From contig JAOPHQ010005413.1 in assembly GCA_030340625.1 (NCBI GenBank), forward strand, positions 227,001-291,000: a stretch of 64,000 bases of DNA, in the 5' to 3' direction. The position numbers and the translations under genes were made by a program. Positions within the stretch are counted from its first letter, which is position 1. Every line of letters starts with the position of its first letter. The notes below the pieces were generated by a model, which saw only the letters and a program-made list of their open reading frames with translations, did not search any database and was not told the origin of the DNA. Of the stretch, positions 21,561-32,924 are shown one piece after another. The DNA is from Merluccius polli (lineage: Eukaryota; Chordata; Actinopteri; Gadiformes; Merlucciidae).

Positions 21561-23595
21561 ATGCCAAAGATAAGTCGGAATCCTAGGATGGCAATAGTGC
21601 TGCAGTTTGCTATTTGTTTCCAAATGGCATTTTTGTTTGGGTATACTGTAAAAATCGCACACACTTCTGGACAATCTCCTGCAGTCAGCAGTAATTTAAT
21701 TTAGTACATTATCTCAGAAAAACAATTTTCCTGTGGGGTTTATTTAAGTAAATGTCTGGACTGACTTGAAAACAAATGTTGCTCTGAAACTCATATTTAC
21801 TTGCCGTTGAAAGTGCTACATTGCTGTTCCATTATAGGCATTTCATTTGATTCATTTTTCTGTCTGCCCAATGTTCGAATCCAAAATCAGACCTCAGGGG
21901 CATAAAAATGCTGTTAACCAAATTGTAAAAAAAAAAACTGCACACCACCTAATGGCCTCATTTATAAAAGCATGTGTCTTGTGCAAGAGTAAAATATTTT
22001 TTATTGGTTGTTCTGTTGTTTTCTTTTCAACGTAAAAAAAAACAAAACAATTTTTACATCTTTTTCACCACTGGAGTATTTGTCCTCTTGCCAGTTGTCA
22101 GGAGGCTGGCAAACTCCAGAGATGATGGCTCTGTAATGCTGGCAGACATCAAGGAGCAGCGGTAACAAAGCGGGCCAGTTAGTTTCACCCCGTAGGGACC
22201 CAAGATGGCGTGCATGTGTGTGGGGTCACAGGCACATGTCCTTCTATACTGTATGTCAGTGGGGATTTATAATGAGATGTCAGAACACATCCAAACTAAG
22301 GGCTATCATCTGTATCAGAATGGGAGAGAGGGAGGAAAGCAACTCCTGAAAGGATGGATAGAAAGGGGGGGGGGGGGGGGGGGCAAGAGGATTTACGGTG
22401 GCAGAAATAGAGGTACAAAAAGAAAAAAGGGCTGAAGAGGAGAGAGAAACATAACATATATATATACGAATAGGGATTTATGTCTCGTTCTTTTGGATTT
22501 TCTTATTGCTGCTTCATCGTCCTTCTCGCCACCTCCCGTCTATTTCTCCTATCTCCTACCTGTCGGTCTACTCCCCCCATTCATGTAGGCAACGTGACAT
22601 TTCCTGGGTCTGTAAAAGTCTAAGTGACACTGATTTTGCCCAAGGGAGAGGTGTGTGTGTGCGTGTAAATACACACAGGGATGTTTGCCCTATATATAGA
22701 TCCATCTCAAACAGTGGTCAACTTTGGGAAAAGGTATGAGTTTAGTGAAGCAGACTTGATTCTTGGAGTCAGTTCATCTTTTCACTTTTCCCCCTCCATT
22801 TTGACTTTGCTTATATCACTTCTGCTACCATCTTCTCCATCCTCCATTGCCCAACAATATCCTCATCTTCTCAAGAGCAATTATCCACACATTCCATTAT
22901 TTCTCTACTCCCTTTCCTCAATGCCCTGATAATCAAGTAGTTATTTCCAGTGTATGCGGAACAACAACATTACGTAAACGATTTTGAAATGGATAAAACA
23001 TGTATTACAATACATCCTACAATACATCCTAATCTAGAAGTACCTCATGCTATGTTTACACTTTAGCCAGGCCTATTGTCCTGGGCATACATAATAAAAA
23101 CTGGAAACCTCTTGTCATGTATCCTCTCTTTGGTATTCAATGGCTGCTCTTCATCTTTCACAACACCCCCCCTCCTCCTCCTCTGTTCTCCTCACTCGCT
23201 CCCTGGGTCAAAGGAGTGCTTGGTATTCTACAGAGCCCCCGCTTGTGTCTCTCCAGTCTACTCTTGCGTGGCTGTTCTCCCTCTCTCCTTCCTTCCTTCC
23301 TTCCTTCCTTATTTTGCTCCTCCACTCATGTCTCCTTTGCTCTTCTTTTCTCCTCCCTCTTTAGTCCATTCCTTTTTCCTTTTCCTCTTTCTCCTGCTTT
23401 TTTTCTCTTCTGTCTGCCCACCAACCACTACCCACCCTGTCTTACCTCATCTGCTCTCCATCCCCCTGCCCTTCTCTAGAACTGTGCTAAGTGATGCCCC
23501 ACCACAGCCCCATTCCACCCCACGCTCACGTCTCTTTTAGAATCACTTCTGTCCTCTGGCCGTTGTTGTCCATAACTAATGCAAGTACATGTACT

Positions 23596-23670
<75 letters not shown>

Positions 23671-24640
23671 TAACACACACACAAACTAAGTCTCTTTCCT
23701 CAGCGTTCACCTGCTGCCTCTGAATGGGCCCTCCGCGCCACTCAGCAGGAGGTTTTAAAATAACTTTTAAAAGCTTAAATGCAATCACAGTGATGAATGT
23801 GACTTGGGACGAAGTTAAAATGATTTATATATATTGTACATATTATGATAACGTCTTTGGAGATGTAGATCACTTACTCTGCAAGTTGTATGGTACAGTG
23901 AAGAATTATGACTTGAAATGATACATTACACAAGTTATGTATGTGTTGAAACATGCTGCAGAAAATGTTATTGAGTAGACAATTTAACAAAACAACCAAA
24001 GCAAATAATGAATTATTAAATTCAAAGTAATTCAAAATTCAATTATTATTTATTTGAAAATAAATACCTATATTCACAAAGTGATTCACTACAAAAAAAT
24101 TTTGTTTTGTTATTAATTTTCTTATTAATATTCCTGTTGCTTTTTCTTTTCACAATTCATTTTCAAAAGGTTCCCCCATTTTCATCAGTGTCTCACTTAA
24201 CAGTATTATACAGCACTGCAGAAAAATATTATAATAGATTAATTAAAAGAGAAATGGGCTGGACAATTTATTAAACTGGCGATACAGTTAATTAATGACA
24301 CATTGGTTCCCATATTTTAAATACATCTAATGGTCGTTTTATATTTGGCCGATTCAACCACTGAATATCATTTTAATTTACTTTTCACATTCATTATTAC
24401 AATTCTATTGAACGCATTCTATATACAATGTTTATTTTTGTAATTTTTTCCCCAATACAATATGGGAAAGTACATTAATACAATTTTCAAAATCAACTAA
24501 CTTAACAAAGTGGCAATTTTGTTAAATATACCCATAGCAACAATATATTTCTCCATTATGCTGACTTGACAATGTAATTATCACTAAGTATGGACGAGCA
24601 TCATCAACCTTAAGAAGCCGATTTCCTCATCATTAGTCAT
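21561..24640. other. no gene seen; pyrimidine-rich and low-complexity DNA
   Basis: Contains a G tract (about 22366-22383), a pyrimidine-rich plus strand from 22500 to 23560 with TTCC repeats near 23285, and the TC tract at 23598-23666. Proline/serine/leucine frames over the pyrimidine stretch are composition artefacts. 23940-24600 is AT-rich with nothing recognised. Confidence 0.5.
23598..23666. repeat. (TC)n microsatellite
   Basis: About 34 uninterrupted CT units. Confidence 0.98.
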
Positions 24641-24644
24641 TAGA

Positions 24645-24840
24645 TTATTTGTCATTAGACAAACAATCAATAGAGACACTCCTGGGACCCAACTGACACC
24701 AACAACACTGAGTATTTTGGGGGGGATATGAAACATCCACTACCAGTGTGTAGCACCTACCTGGGTGATGCACAGCAGCCAGTATGCTCACCACACACTG
24801 GCTCTCACAGTGGAGAGGTGAAGAATGATGCATTCCAATT
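24645..24840 (-). mobile_element. probable L2/CR1-type 3' UTR fragment
   Basis: The minus strand reads TGCATCACCCAGGTAGGTGC followed by TACACACTGGTAGTGGATG, resembling the conserved 3' UTR block of fish L2-type LINEs (ATCACCCAGGTGG...CACATTGGTGGTGG). No coding part or tail is attached. Assignment is from memory. Confidence 0.45.
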
Positions 24841-25338
24841 AGAGACCAGGGGATGATTAGCTGGCCATGTTGGTATAAGAGCCAGGTTGGGAATTTACTT
24901 ACTTACTCTTGCGATGAGTGATCACAGGGAGTCAGGACCTCGTTTAACATTGCATTCGAAAGATGGTGCTCTAGACAGGATTGAGTCCCCTTCTCTGTCC
25001 TGGGGAATTGGGGATATTACGTAGGCCAGAGGGATGAGCACTCCCTACTGGCCCTCCAACACGTATACCAGCACCATCTGGTCTCCCATCCATGGATGGA
25101 CCAGACCAGCCCTGCTTAGCTTAGCTTCCAGAGAAACCAGCAGTGCTAGGCAGGTAGCTATGGCTGGCAAATATTTGTTTTCTTTCCCTGAAAGAATGCT
25201 GCCACTCCTCCCATTATTGTAACCAAAGCTACCATGCTAAGCATCCGAACAGGGCCCCTCATTGGCCGCCTAATTGAATAACCATATGAGCACAGCTGAG
25301 ACCCTTTTCATTCACACAATTAAGTGTGTGAAAAAACG
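24841..25338. other. no gene seen
   Basis: Unique-looking sequence without an exon-like frame. Confidence 0.4.
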
Positions 25339-25946
25339 TTTTGGTAATAATTTATAATTACTAAACACTTTGAAGCATTTACAACGTATTAGTTAATAGT
25401 TAAATCATCGTTTGTAAAACGTCAACAATACATTATTAAATCACTACAAAGCTATTAATAATCACTAAGTAAGGCATTGATAAACACTGTTACAAATTAT
25501 TTGTTTTTTAAGGAGCTTCATGTATCATAGTTAATTCATCATTGGTAAAACATGAATAACACATTATTAAATCATTACTAACCTACTAATAAACATTATG
25601 TTAAGCATTTATAAATACTGTTATTAATAGGGCCATTCATAAGGTGTTTGATAACTGCATTGTCATACTTTATAGACGATTTGTTCACCACACCTACATG
25701 AAGTATTTTAGTAGTTTCACACCAGTGGTTAATAGTACATTAAATGATTAACAACATATTTGCATGTGCTTTTAATGAATGTGAGCTTTATATAATATAT
25801 ATGATATACACTAATGCTTAATGGATGTGTTAACAATTTTCTAAACACTTACTAATGATGCAACTAATGCCTATTAAAGCTAGTTGTAAAGCATTTACTA
25901 ATTGTTAGTTAAGACTTTTGCGTGACCTAATCTAAAGTGAGAACTA
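25339..25946. mobile_element. AT-rich MITE-like repeat, degraded
   Basis: Begins GGTAATAATTTATAATTACT and ends near ACCTAATCTAAAGTGAGAAC, resembling the GGTAACACTTTA-type termini of fish foldback MITEs. The interior repeats units such as AACATTATTAAATCA and TACTAATAAAC. No clear target duplication. Confidence 0.4.
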
Positions 25947-26398
25947 TCTATGACTTATTAAACATTTATAAGTTATCCATAAAGGGTAAAGAAGCTACCA
26001 TTCCAGAACCTCACATCCTCAGGAGGAAACGGACACATTATGATACAGAAAATTACATGTTTATTGAACAGGTAAACTAAAGTGTTTAAATATTATATAA
26101 GTATTACCAACATTTTTGCTCGAATAAAATACTCCTGCATTCTTTTTTAAAACATCTTGTTACTCACTGCTCTGGGCTCTCAAACTCAATTCATATAAGC
26201 GGTTCCATTGTTCATTTGTCAGTCTTAACATTACGTTGTGTGATCCATTTTGGAGTCTTATCCGAGAGTGGGAAAAAAAATAAATTAAACACAAATAATG
26301 AAAGCAAACTAAATTAGCAGAAAAGGGAATGACCAAGTTAGAACAATTTCATTCACATATGCTCTGGATCCTTATTCCTGCATCAACCAAAGATGTTT
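25947..26398. other. no gene seen
   Basis: Short interval before the next repeat; nothing recognised. Confidence 0.4.
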
Positions 26399-26399
26399 G

Positions 26400-26594
26400 G
26401 GTAATGCTTTTAAGGTCCTTGTAATAGGCGTCAGTTAATAGGTAATAATGACCTTAATAAGCATTATTTAATGGGTAATAAGGCCCTTATAAGTCCTTAT
26501 AATATGCTTATTAACATTAATATGTGTATTAATTGAGTTTAACTAACTTACCTATTATGTCATTGTTAAAACTTTACTAAGCACTCTTGCTTTA
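26400..26594. mobile_element. TTAATAAG-repeat element fragment abutting the Kolobok-like element
   Basis: GGTCCTTGTAATA and the following 170 bp match, in inverse orientation, a block at about 32690-32855 inside the neighbouring element. It ends in GCTTTATTAA exactly where the TTAA-flanked element starts, suggesting it supplied the target. Confidence 0.55.
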
Positions 26595-26639
26595 TTAAAG
26601 GTGCTGTAGACAACTTTTTTGCTTTAACGTATCAATATG

Positions 26640-27388
26640 AAGTACATGTTAATTGCCCAGTGTAATAGCTACAGAATAATGACACCATCGGCGTTTAGAT
26701 TGGTTCCCTTAGCTTCCCTATAAGCCTCACTTTCACTATGCAATTCTGTCTGCCACCGGGTACGATCTCCCAGGGAAAATGAAGGCTCACTTTATGGCAC
26801 AAAGAAAACGTGTCAACCATTGGTGCAACCAAACCAGGAGGACTAGCGCTTGTTTACCAGTAGCTATCCCCATTAGCTATCCCCAGTAGTGGAAATGGCA
26901 GACGGTGGAACAACCGAAGTAAAGCCAATCTGATGACACTACTTATATCTGTGTACGCTACATTTTTGAATTGAGTATACTACCTGAATAAACCTGACAC
27001 CAGGCGATCCATTCAGGCTACCAACCCAGTTTGCTTTTCTCAACACATACTAAATAATTTGTATCTGCTTTCATGTCTCCATTATAGACTAAACGAATGA
27101 ATAAACTCACAGTTTTCCTCCTTATGTTTTCTTCTACTCCCATCTCCACCCCGACGCCAACCCCTGCTGCCGATACATTTGTGCGAAGCAATACTCAAAC
27201 TATGGTATTACTATGCAATGCACTCATTACAGTAGCTTTTGCCTGTTCCCAAATAAAATGATTTGACAATTTCACTTTACCTCCTCAGTGAACATGATTT
27301 TTTCTTGCTTATTTCTAAAGTGTTGATTGTTTCTTTCGCTCCCATGCTGCTCAAGGTAAACAAGCTTGACGCGTCATTTACCGTAATC
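26640..27388. other. left interior of the Kolobok-like element, no intact gene
   Basis: Possible leader of the plus-strand gene. A short frame beginning MADGGTTEVKP at about 26897 stops after 12 codons. Nothing else recognised. Confidence 0.35.
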
Positions 27389-27478
27389 ATGGCGGACGCT
27401 CCAGAAACAATAGTGAGACCGTACATGTTTGAGTCGGAGTCGGACCCAGAATGGGAAGAGTCAGCTAAGTCCACTTAG
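27389..27478 (+). pseudogene. P2X7-like cytoplasmic-domain 5' exon fragment
   Basis: ATG at 27389 opens a 29-residue frame containing VRPYMFESESDPEW, which resembles the RPYMFEPESDPE start of P2X purinoceptor 7-like cytoplasmic-domain proteins abundant in fish transposon-linked predictions. It stops at 27476-27478, and none of the later cysteine-rich region was found downstream. A truncated gene start. Family assignment is from memory of the pattern. Confidence 0.45.
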
Positions 27479-28237
27479 GAGAATCCAGCAGAACGTTGCT
27501 CGATGGTAACAATTCTGTGTGATATTGTTTTTGTGCCTTGTGTTTGTGTCATCTACACGTGTCTTCACCTTGTAGTAATGAAGACAACTATCACTCACAA
27601 CATAGCATGCATTCAAAACCTCCCCTGATCATTTAGAGTATCATTCCTGAAGTTCAGGGTAAAGATGTCTATGTCCATAACAGCTGGTTCCATTGTTTAT
27701 TACATTGTCTACAGGAGCAAGTCAATTTGTCCTCTTTGATATATTCAAATAATAATTGGATTCCTATAACCAACAAAACTACAACCGGACCTCAGTCATG
27801 CCAGTGAAGAAAGTTTTCAAATCAGAAGTTTTTTTTCCAAGTATCAAGATTCCAGAGATTCATTCATCGTTCTTCAACACTTAATTGGGATATGGTGCAG
27901 GGTCCTGTAACACATCCTCAAACAGGAGGTCCATCAGCTCATCTGTATAACCTGTATAGTAAAGTAAAGTTATGAAAATGTCACTACCTCAATTTTCCAA
28001 TTGTTGTTGTCTTTCAATTGATGTAATTAGCAGTTCTGTATTTAGAATAAGAAAAAGGTGTGTTAATCATACGGAAAGTTGCGTCCGTCTTTACTGGCTT
28101 TGCTGTGCCTTGTCCCTTCTTGAACTTGGGAAACTGCACTTTGAAGACCGGGTCACCAGCAGACGTTGTGGCTTGGGGACGGTCAGCATTTTCATTGAAA
28201 TGCATGGCAGACAGGTAAAGCCTAAAAAAAACAGTAG

Positions 28238-28777
28238 TGCCGTCTTTCCACTGGTAGTACCAGCTCATCTCGACTTAGCGGGGCTTTTTGGCCTTTCCAT
28301 TGCCGATATCTGGTACCTGCTAACTGGTGCTTTTTTTAGTATCACCTCCGTATAAGTTCCAACCGAGCTGAGCTGATACTTTTGTGTGACGTAAGCTGGC
28401 AGCCGGCCACTGATTGGACAGAGTGACGTCACTTGACGACTCATGATGAGCACGACGTCCGAGCCTGACACCCGCTACCTTTTAATACTAGCATCTGTGT
28501 TCAGCGATTACTGATCAACATGGAAGGAACAATGCGCAAGAACACGCTGTGGACCGTGGCAGAGGTGGAGACGCTCCTGAGTGTCTGACTGTGTTTTGCG
28601 TAGTCCACAGCCAGCACAGTTTATGTGTCGCATGGATAAGTACGCCACTGATGATGACCTGCCCACTTTGAAGAGATACTAATTCTAGATGGAAACACAA
28701 CACGTCTGAAACCAAACCAAGTAGAGCCACACTAAGGCGTGGCGAGACGAGCTGGTACTACCAGTGGAAAGACGGCA
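28238..28777 (+). mobile_element. Harbinger-like MITE carrying a Myb/SANT start
   Basis: Ends TGCCGTCTTTCCACTGGTAG, with an inverted copy at the right, followed by the similar CCAGCTC(A/G)TCTCG. Flanked by TAG on both sides (28235-28237, 28778-28780), a 3-bp duplication, although TAG is not the canonical TWA. It lies in an intron of the minus-strand THAP gene, only about 15 nt from a splice acceptor. 540 bp, no nuclease gene. Confidence 0.82.
28520..28588 (+). pseudogene. Myb/SANT-like 5' fragment
   Basis: A 22-residue frame starting MEGTMRKN and containing LWTVAEVETLLSV, like the first helix of the Myb/SANT-like DNA-binding protein encoded by PIF/Harbinger elements, then TGA. TATA-like TTTTAATA lies about 40 bp upstream. 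Probably left after internal deletion of a two-gene Harbinger. Confidence 0.55.
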
Positions 28778-30149
28778 TAGTATTAATAACATCAATTGCA
28801 TAGAGCACATATATAAAGATGTGTTGAGACAGTATAATATGTTATTTACCTGCACAGCATTCCAATAAATGGAAAGAGTATGGCAGCTCACAGTTCTTAC
28901 ATAACACTGTATAGATGTGCAGCCTAAAGGCAGGGAATAAAAAAGTTTGATGTATACATTATCTACAATATATTTTATATTGTCAAATCAGTAGTGATGG
29001 AAAACTGAGTACAAAAATGAAGTTACCACATTGAGTGCAAATATAAACATAGAAACATCTTACATCTCATCAACCAATAACTGTTTTTCATTTCTACAAG
29101 CCAAACCACATTGAAAACTGTAGGCTTTTGTTTTGCCACCCCCCCTCCCCGTTAGAACGGCTGTACAGTTACAGCCCCCGCCCCCAGCCCCCCCCCCCCC
29201 CCCCCCCCCAGGTCGTGCTATACATTTGTTATTACATTGAAATCTGATAGAAGGCTTTCGTGTGTTTCTACTTTAGCCATAGTGGCGCAGCCACCCCCCA
29301 CCCCCCCCCTCTGCAGGCACAACCTTGGCCCAAGTCACCCCCAAGTGCAATTGTACTAATGGTGGCTACACTTTACCAAGCCAAACACTTTCAACAGACT
29401 TATAAAGCAGACGCTGGTCCCAACAAATAACTTTAAGATGAGACCTGACTTCAACAAATAACTTTAAAAGATGTGTCCTGAGTCCAGCTTTAGTTGTGTT
29501 ACTTCTTCCACACCCAACAAGCCCGTAGCTAAGACCGCTAGCTCATTATCTAACCAGCAGTGAAATATACTAACAGCTACACTAACTTGCAAATAATATC
29601 AAACCATGGTGATACTTACAGACTCCAAGTTTGCAGACCTGTCACGTACAGTGGGAACTGCTCCAACCAATTAATTTAGATGAATCCTGCTGTGAACTGG
29701 CCCTCGTTTCTGAAGCAGTCCAACATGAAGTGATTATCACACACACACAAATATGAAATAACTGTAGCCGGGACGTTGCCGTTATAAATAAAGTGAAGTG
29801 AACCTGTTTTCCTGCCTGCATTCTATAACACAACTACTGTGTTGTTGGGATCTTGCCTTAGACATTTTGTTGATGTAGCTCGCTAAGTTAGCATGTCCGG
29901 GAGCATTACGAGACAGAGTAAATGGGAGTGGTTATTCACCTGACAGGGAGTGGTTATTCACCTGGGTGGGAGGGCATGCTCTGTAAGGGTTGGATTATGC
30001 AAATATTGGCTTGTTATGACGACTAACATGGGCATTTTTTGAAATGGCCTGTAGAATCGAGGGTTTTTTGAACAATGAAACTACAGAAAAAGGGGCGGAC
30101 TTCCAGATTTTGGCTACTAAAGTCAATGGTAACAGATGAGCACGTCATT

Positions 30150-30310
30150 ATGAAAAGAGTCATTATGAAATTATATGTGACATGAAATAAAAAGTGTCAC
30201 GGAGAATAGAAGAGTCACTCGGAAATGTGTGATTCGGAAAAGTACCATTATGAAAGAAATAAAAAGTGCCATTTGAAAATAAAATTTGTCATTATGAAAT
30301 AAAAAGTAAA
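30150..30310. repeat. degenerate short tandem units
   Basis: Repeated variants of CATTATGAAATAAAAAGTG and GTCAC/GTCATT. AT-rich, non-coding. Confidence 0.6.
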
Positions 30311-30529
30311 TTAAGTGTTTGTCTTATTGTGACAACAAACAAGACAATTATTAAATAATATTTCATAATGATTTTTGGAGTATTATTTAATTATTTAGTG
30401 ATTTCACAATTTATTTACCCATTTATATATATTCCTGTATTTATTCATGATTATTTATTTCAAGAAGGCATATTTATTTATTTAATTTTGGCACATTTGG
30501 TATTCCATAGCAAAAAACATAGTTAACTG

Positions 30530-30845
30530 TTAATAAAGGATTTATTAACCTTAATAAGGCATTGTTCTCGCTTTAGATCCGGTAGCTGCAAAAAGCATTG
30601 TTAACCGTTAATAAGTAGTAACTGCAAATAAACTGCTAATAAATGTATAATAAAGTCTGTATTAATCTTAAAGCAACACAAAAAGCTTAGTTGTCAATAA
30701 GTGCCTAGTTAACTGCTAATTAATGCATAATAAAGTATGTATTAATCTCAATAAAACAACTAAAAAAAGCTTAGTAAAGGTTTAACAATGACATAATAGG
30801 TAAGTTACTTAAACTCAAAAAAGCTTAGTTGTTAATGAGTGTATA
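30530..30845. repeat. TTAATAAG-type AT-rich array, left part
   Basis: Units such as AGTTAACTGCTAATAAATG, TATGTATTAATCT and GCTTAGTTGT are repeated. The same units resume at about 32607-32868, so the sequence between was probably inserted into one array. Confidence 0.6.
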
Positions 30846-31104
30846 CTCTGATTTACTGGATGTAGGTTGTTGGAATAATCCTGCTCAACTGCCCACTTTT
30901 TGAAGTGAATTTCTCATTCATTCGCTCCATTGACTTTTCAGAAAATCCTAATATAAAGAGTTTTAAGCCAGAAACCAAGCCAACCAGCTACAAAATGAAT
31001 CATGACCATAACACATTTGATTCGGAGCAAAACAAATTTGGAAAACGGAAAAAAAGGCAAAGGTACAAGACTTTGTACATAATTTATTTTAAGAGTGAAG
31101 GAAC

Positions 31105-31952
31105 TAGAGTTGAGCCGGATACTCGGCTGAAACGAGTATCCGGTACGGATAAAGCACTTTTGCCGAGTACGAGTATTATACGAGTAATACGAGTCAATAT
31201 CTGTGCTCGGATTGAATGAAAATCCTCATTGGGTAGCTGACTGTCAGCGTTCTGTGATAGGCTACAGCGCCCCTCCCCTACACAATGCAGATGTGTTGTT
31301 GTGTCCCGCTCTGATCACTCAAACACAGAACAGCTCTCTGTCTCTCCCTCAGTCACTCAGGTTCGCGGGTCGTTTTCCGTTAATGTTTAGCGTTTCTTCA
31401 GCTTCAGGTTTGTTATTACTTAGGTTGGTACTTACTTATGAACCAGTAGAGTTCTGGTAAACGTGGGTTCGTTCAGACGTGGTGCCGACTCGCGTTGCGT
31501 CTCTGCCTGTCGGAGATTTTTTTTTCTTTTTCTTTTTTTAACCATCATCTGGCTGCCTGGCTCTAACCAGTTTTTTTTTATTTCACGCACGGTGTCCGAC
31601 ACTTTCTTGCTGTATTTCGTGAAAAAATAAAGCTAGTAGTGGTATAAATATTGGAAATCAAGCTACACACACACACACACACACAACACACTCTCTCTCC
31701 CTCTCCCTGCCGGTCGTCGGAGTTTTTTTTTTTTTTTTTCAATGCTGTTGCTGTCCTGTAAATAGTTTTCTAATCAGCAATAAATAGCAATTTCTGATCA
31801 ACCCATATCAATTGCATGCTTAAAATAACATACCGGTTAAAACCTTGCTCATTTCAAGACAACCCGACCCACTTCCGGGTTAAATCCCGCCCACTTCCGG
31901 GTTATGCCCCGCCCACTCCGAGTACAGATAATGCTGTACTCGCTCATCCCTA
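31105..31952. mobile_element. hAT-type MITE
   Basis: Ends TAGAGTTGAGCC and, as complement of the right end, TAGGGATGAGCGAGTAC, flanked by the exact 8-bp duplication GAAGGAAC (31097-31104, 31953-31960). ACTCG/CGAGTA repeats near both ends are probably subterminal transposase sites. No transposase. Confidence 0.9.
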
Positions 31953-32132
31953 GAAGGAACTACTCATCCCATAAACCATTGTGAATGATATCTTTCCAAC
32001 GACGTCCAACCTAACGATAGTTCAGCACGCTTCTTGAATTTAACCTAATTGTGTTGTAATATATTGTAGTTTGTGTTGTGTGTACATTTATAGTGTTTCA
32101 TATAGTGTGTAGTGTATAGTGTTGTCATCGAC

Positions 32133-32290
32133 ATGGTACAGTGCTTCATTCCTGACTGCAATCACCGCTCGGGCGTCCATCAATGCCGGTTCCACTGATT
32201 CCCCACAAGTGTGTCCAGAATGACATTCACGTGTGCGGTAAACACTTCCATGGTAACAGCGAGCTCCACCAATCAGAGACGTCGCTTTTA
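32133..32290 (+). pseudogene. second THAP-domain start, frame-broken
   Basis: ATG at 32133 reads MVQCFIPDCNHRSGVHQCRF, then a stop. A neighbouring frame continues with HVCGKHFHGNS. Together they show the C-x4-C and C-x2-H residues of a THAP finger, but the middle is shorter than usual. It is on the strand opposite the 29865 THAP gene and lies inside the block inserted in the AT-rich array, so it belongs to a different element. Confidence 0.55.
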
Positions 32291-32606
32291 CACTTTAGGA
32301 TTATGGGTAGTGTAGTACTTCTCCATGACTTTGCAAATAAAACATGTTTTCTGAAAACAAGGTTGATATCATACAGACTTGTGGCTTCTACAGGAGCATA
32401 TACCATCGTTTCACAATCTGATAGCTCGTGGGAAGTCTACCTTGGATGGTTACTGAGTGTTACCGTTTTCAAAGTCTCCCTCACTGCACGAAAGGGCACC
32501 CTCCTGCATCCTGGGCTTAGTGCCGCCCAAAACGATTGTGATTGGTTAAAGAAATACAAACAAGCATTTTTTTCCCCTATACCAGAATGATGGTCTGGCT
32601 ATGCGA

Positions 32607-32868
32607 GATTAATAAGTGCATAGTTAACTGCTAATAAATGTATAATAAAGTATGTATTAATCTTAATAAAGCAAGAAAAAAAGGTTTAACAATGACATAA
32701 TAGGTAAGTTAGTTAAACTCAATAAATACATATAATAATGTTAATGTTAAAGCATATTATAAGGCCTTATAAGGGCCTTATTACCTATTAACTAATGCTT
32801 ATTAAGGGCATTATTACCTATTAACTTACGCTTATTACAAGGACCATAATATAAAGTGTATTTATATT
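32607..32868. repeat. TTAATAAG-type AT-rich array, right part
   Basis: Continues the array of 30530-30845. Its right part contains ATTATAAGGCCTTATAAGGG and ends CAAGGACCATAATATAAAGTG, inverse to the block at 26400. Confidence 0.6.
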
Positions 32869-32924
32869 TACAACATTTACTTCATATTGATACGTTAAAG
32901 CAAAAACATCTACAGCACCTTTAA

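Larger units (their letters stand above)
27881..29865 (-). pseudogene. THAP-type transposon protein, eroded multi-exon gene
   Basis: Minus strand, four probable exons. 29865-29620: starts MSKARSQQHSSCVIEC and, after a frame break in a CA/GT microsatellite, reads CDNHFMLDCFRNEGQFTAGF, giving the C2CH residues of a THAP zinc finger, with a stop soon after; donor GTAAGT. 28886-28850: LFPFIGML; donor GTAAAT. 28221-28073: contains LYLSAMHFNENADRP; donor GTATG. 27951-27881: YTDELMDLLFEDVLQDP to a stop. Joins between the last three exons keep the frame across split codons. The middle of the expected protein is missing. The MHFNENADRPQA and YTDELMDLLF motifs recur in uncharacterised fish transposon proteins; biochemical role unknown. 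Confidence 0.65.
26599..32920 (-). mobile_element. Kolobok-like composite transposon, about 6.3 kb
   Basis: The left end AGGTGCTGTAGACAACTT and right-end complement AGGTGCTGTAGATGTTTT begin an inverted repeat that stays similar for about 48 bp (both contain TTAACGTATCAATATGAAGT). Flanks are TTAA (26595-26598, 32921-32924). Inside are a P2X7-like first exon (plus), a multi-exon THAP gene remnant (minus), a Harbinger MITE, a hAT element, AT-rich repeat blocks and a second THAP fragment. TTAA target plus THAP suggests Kolobok. Much of the 6.3 kb is later insertion. Confidence 0.7.

Noticed and set aside
23076..23540. 154-residue Ser/Pro/Leu/Phe-rich frame
   Set aside because: Pyrimidine-rich DNA is open by composition in several frames; no exon boundaries or homology pattern.
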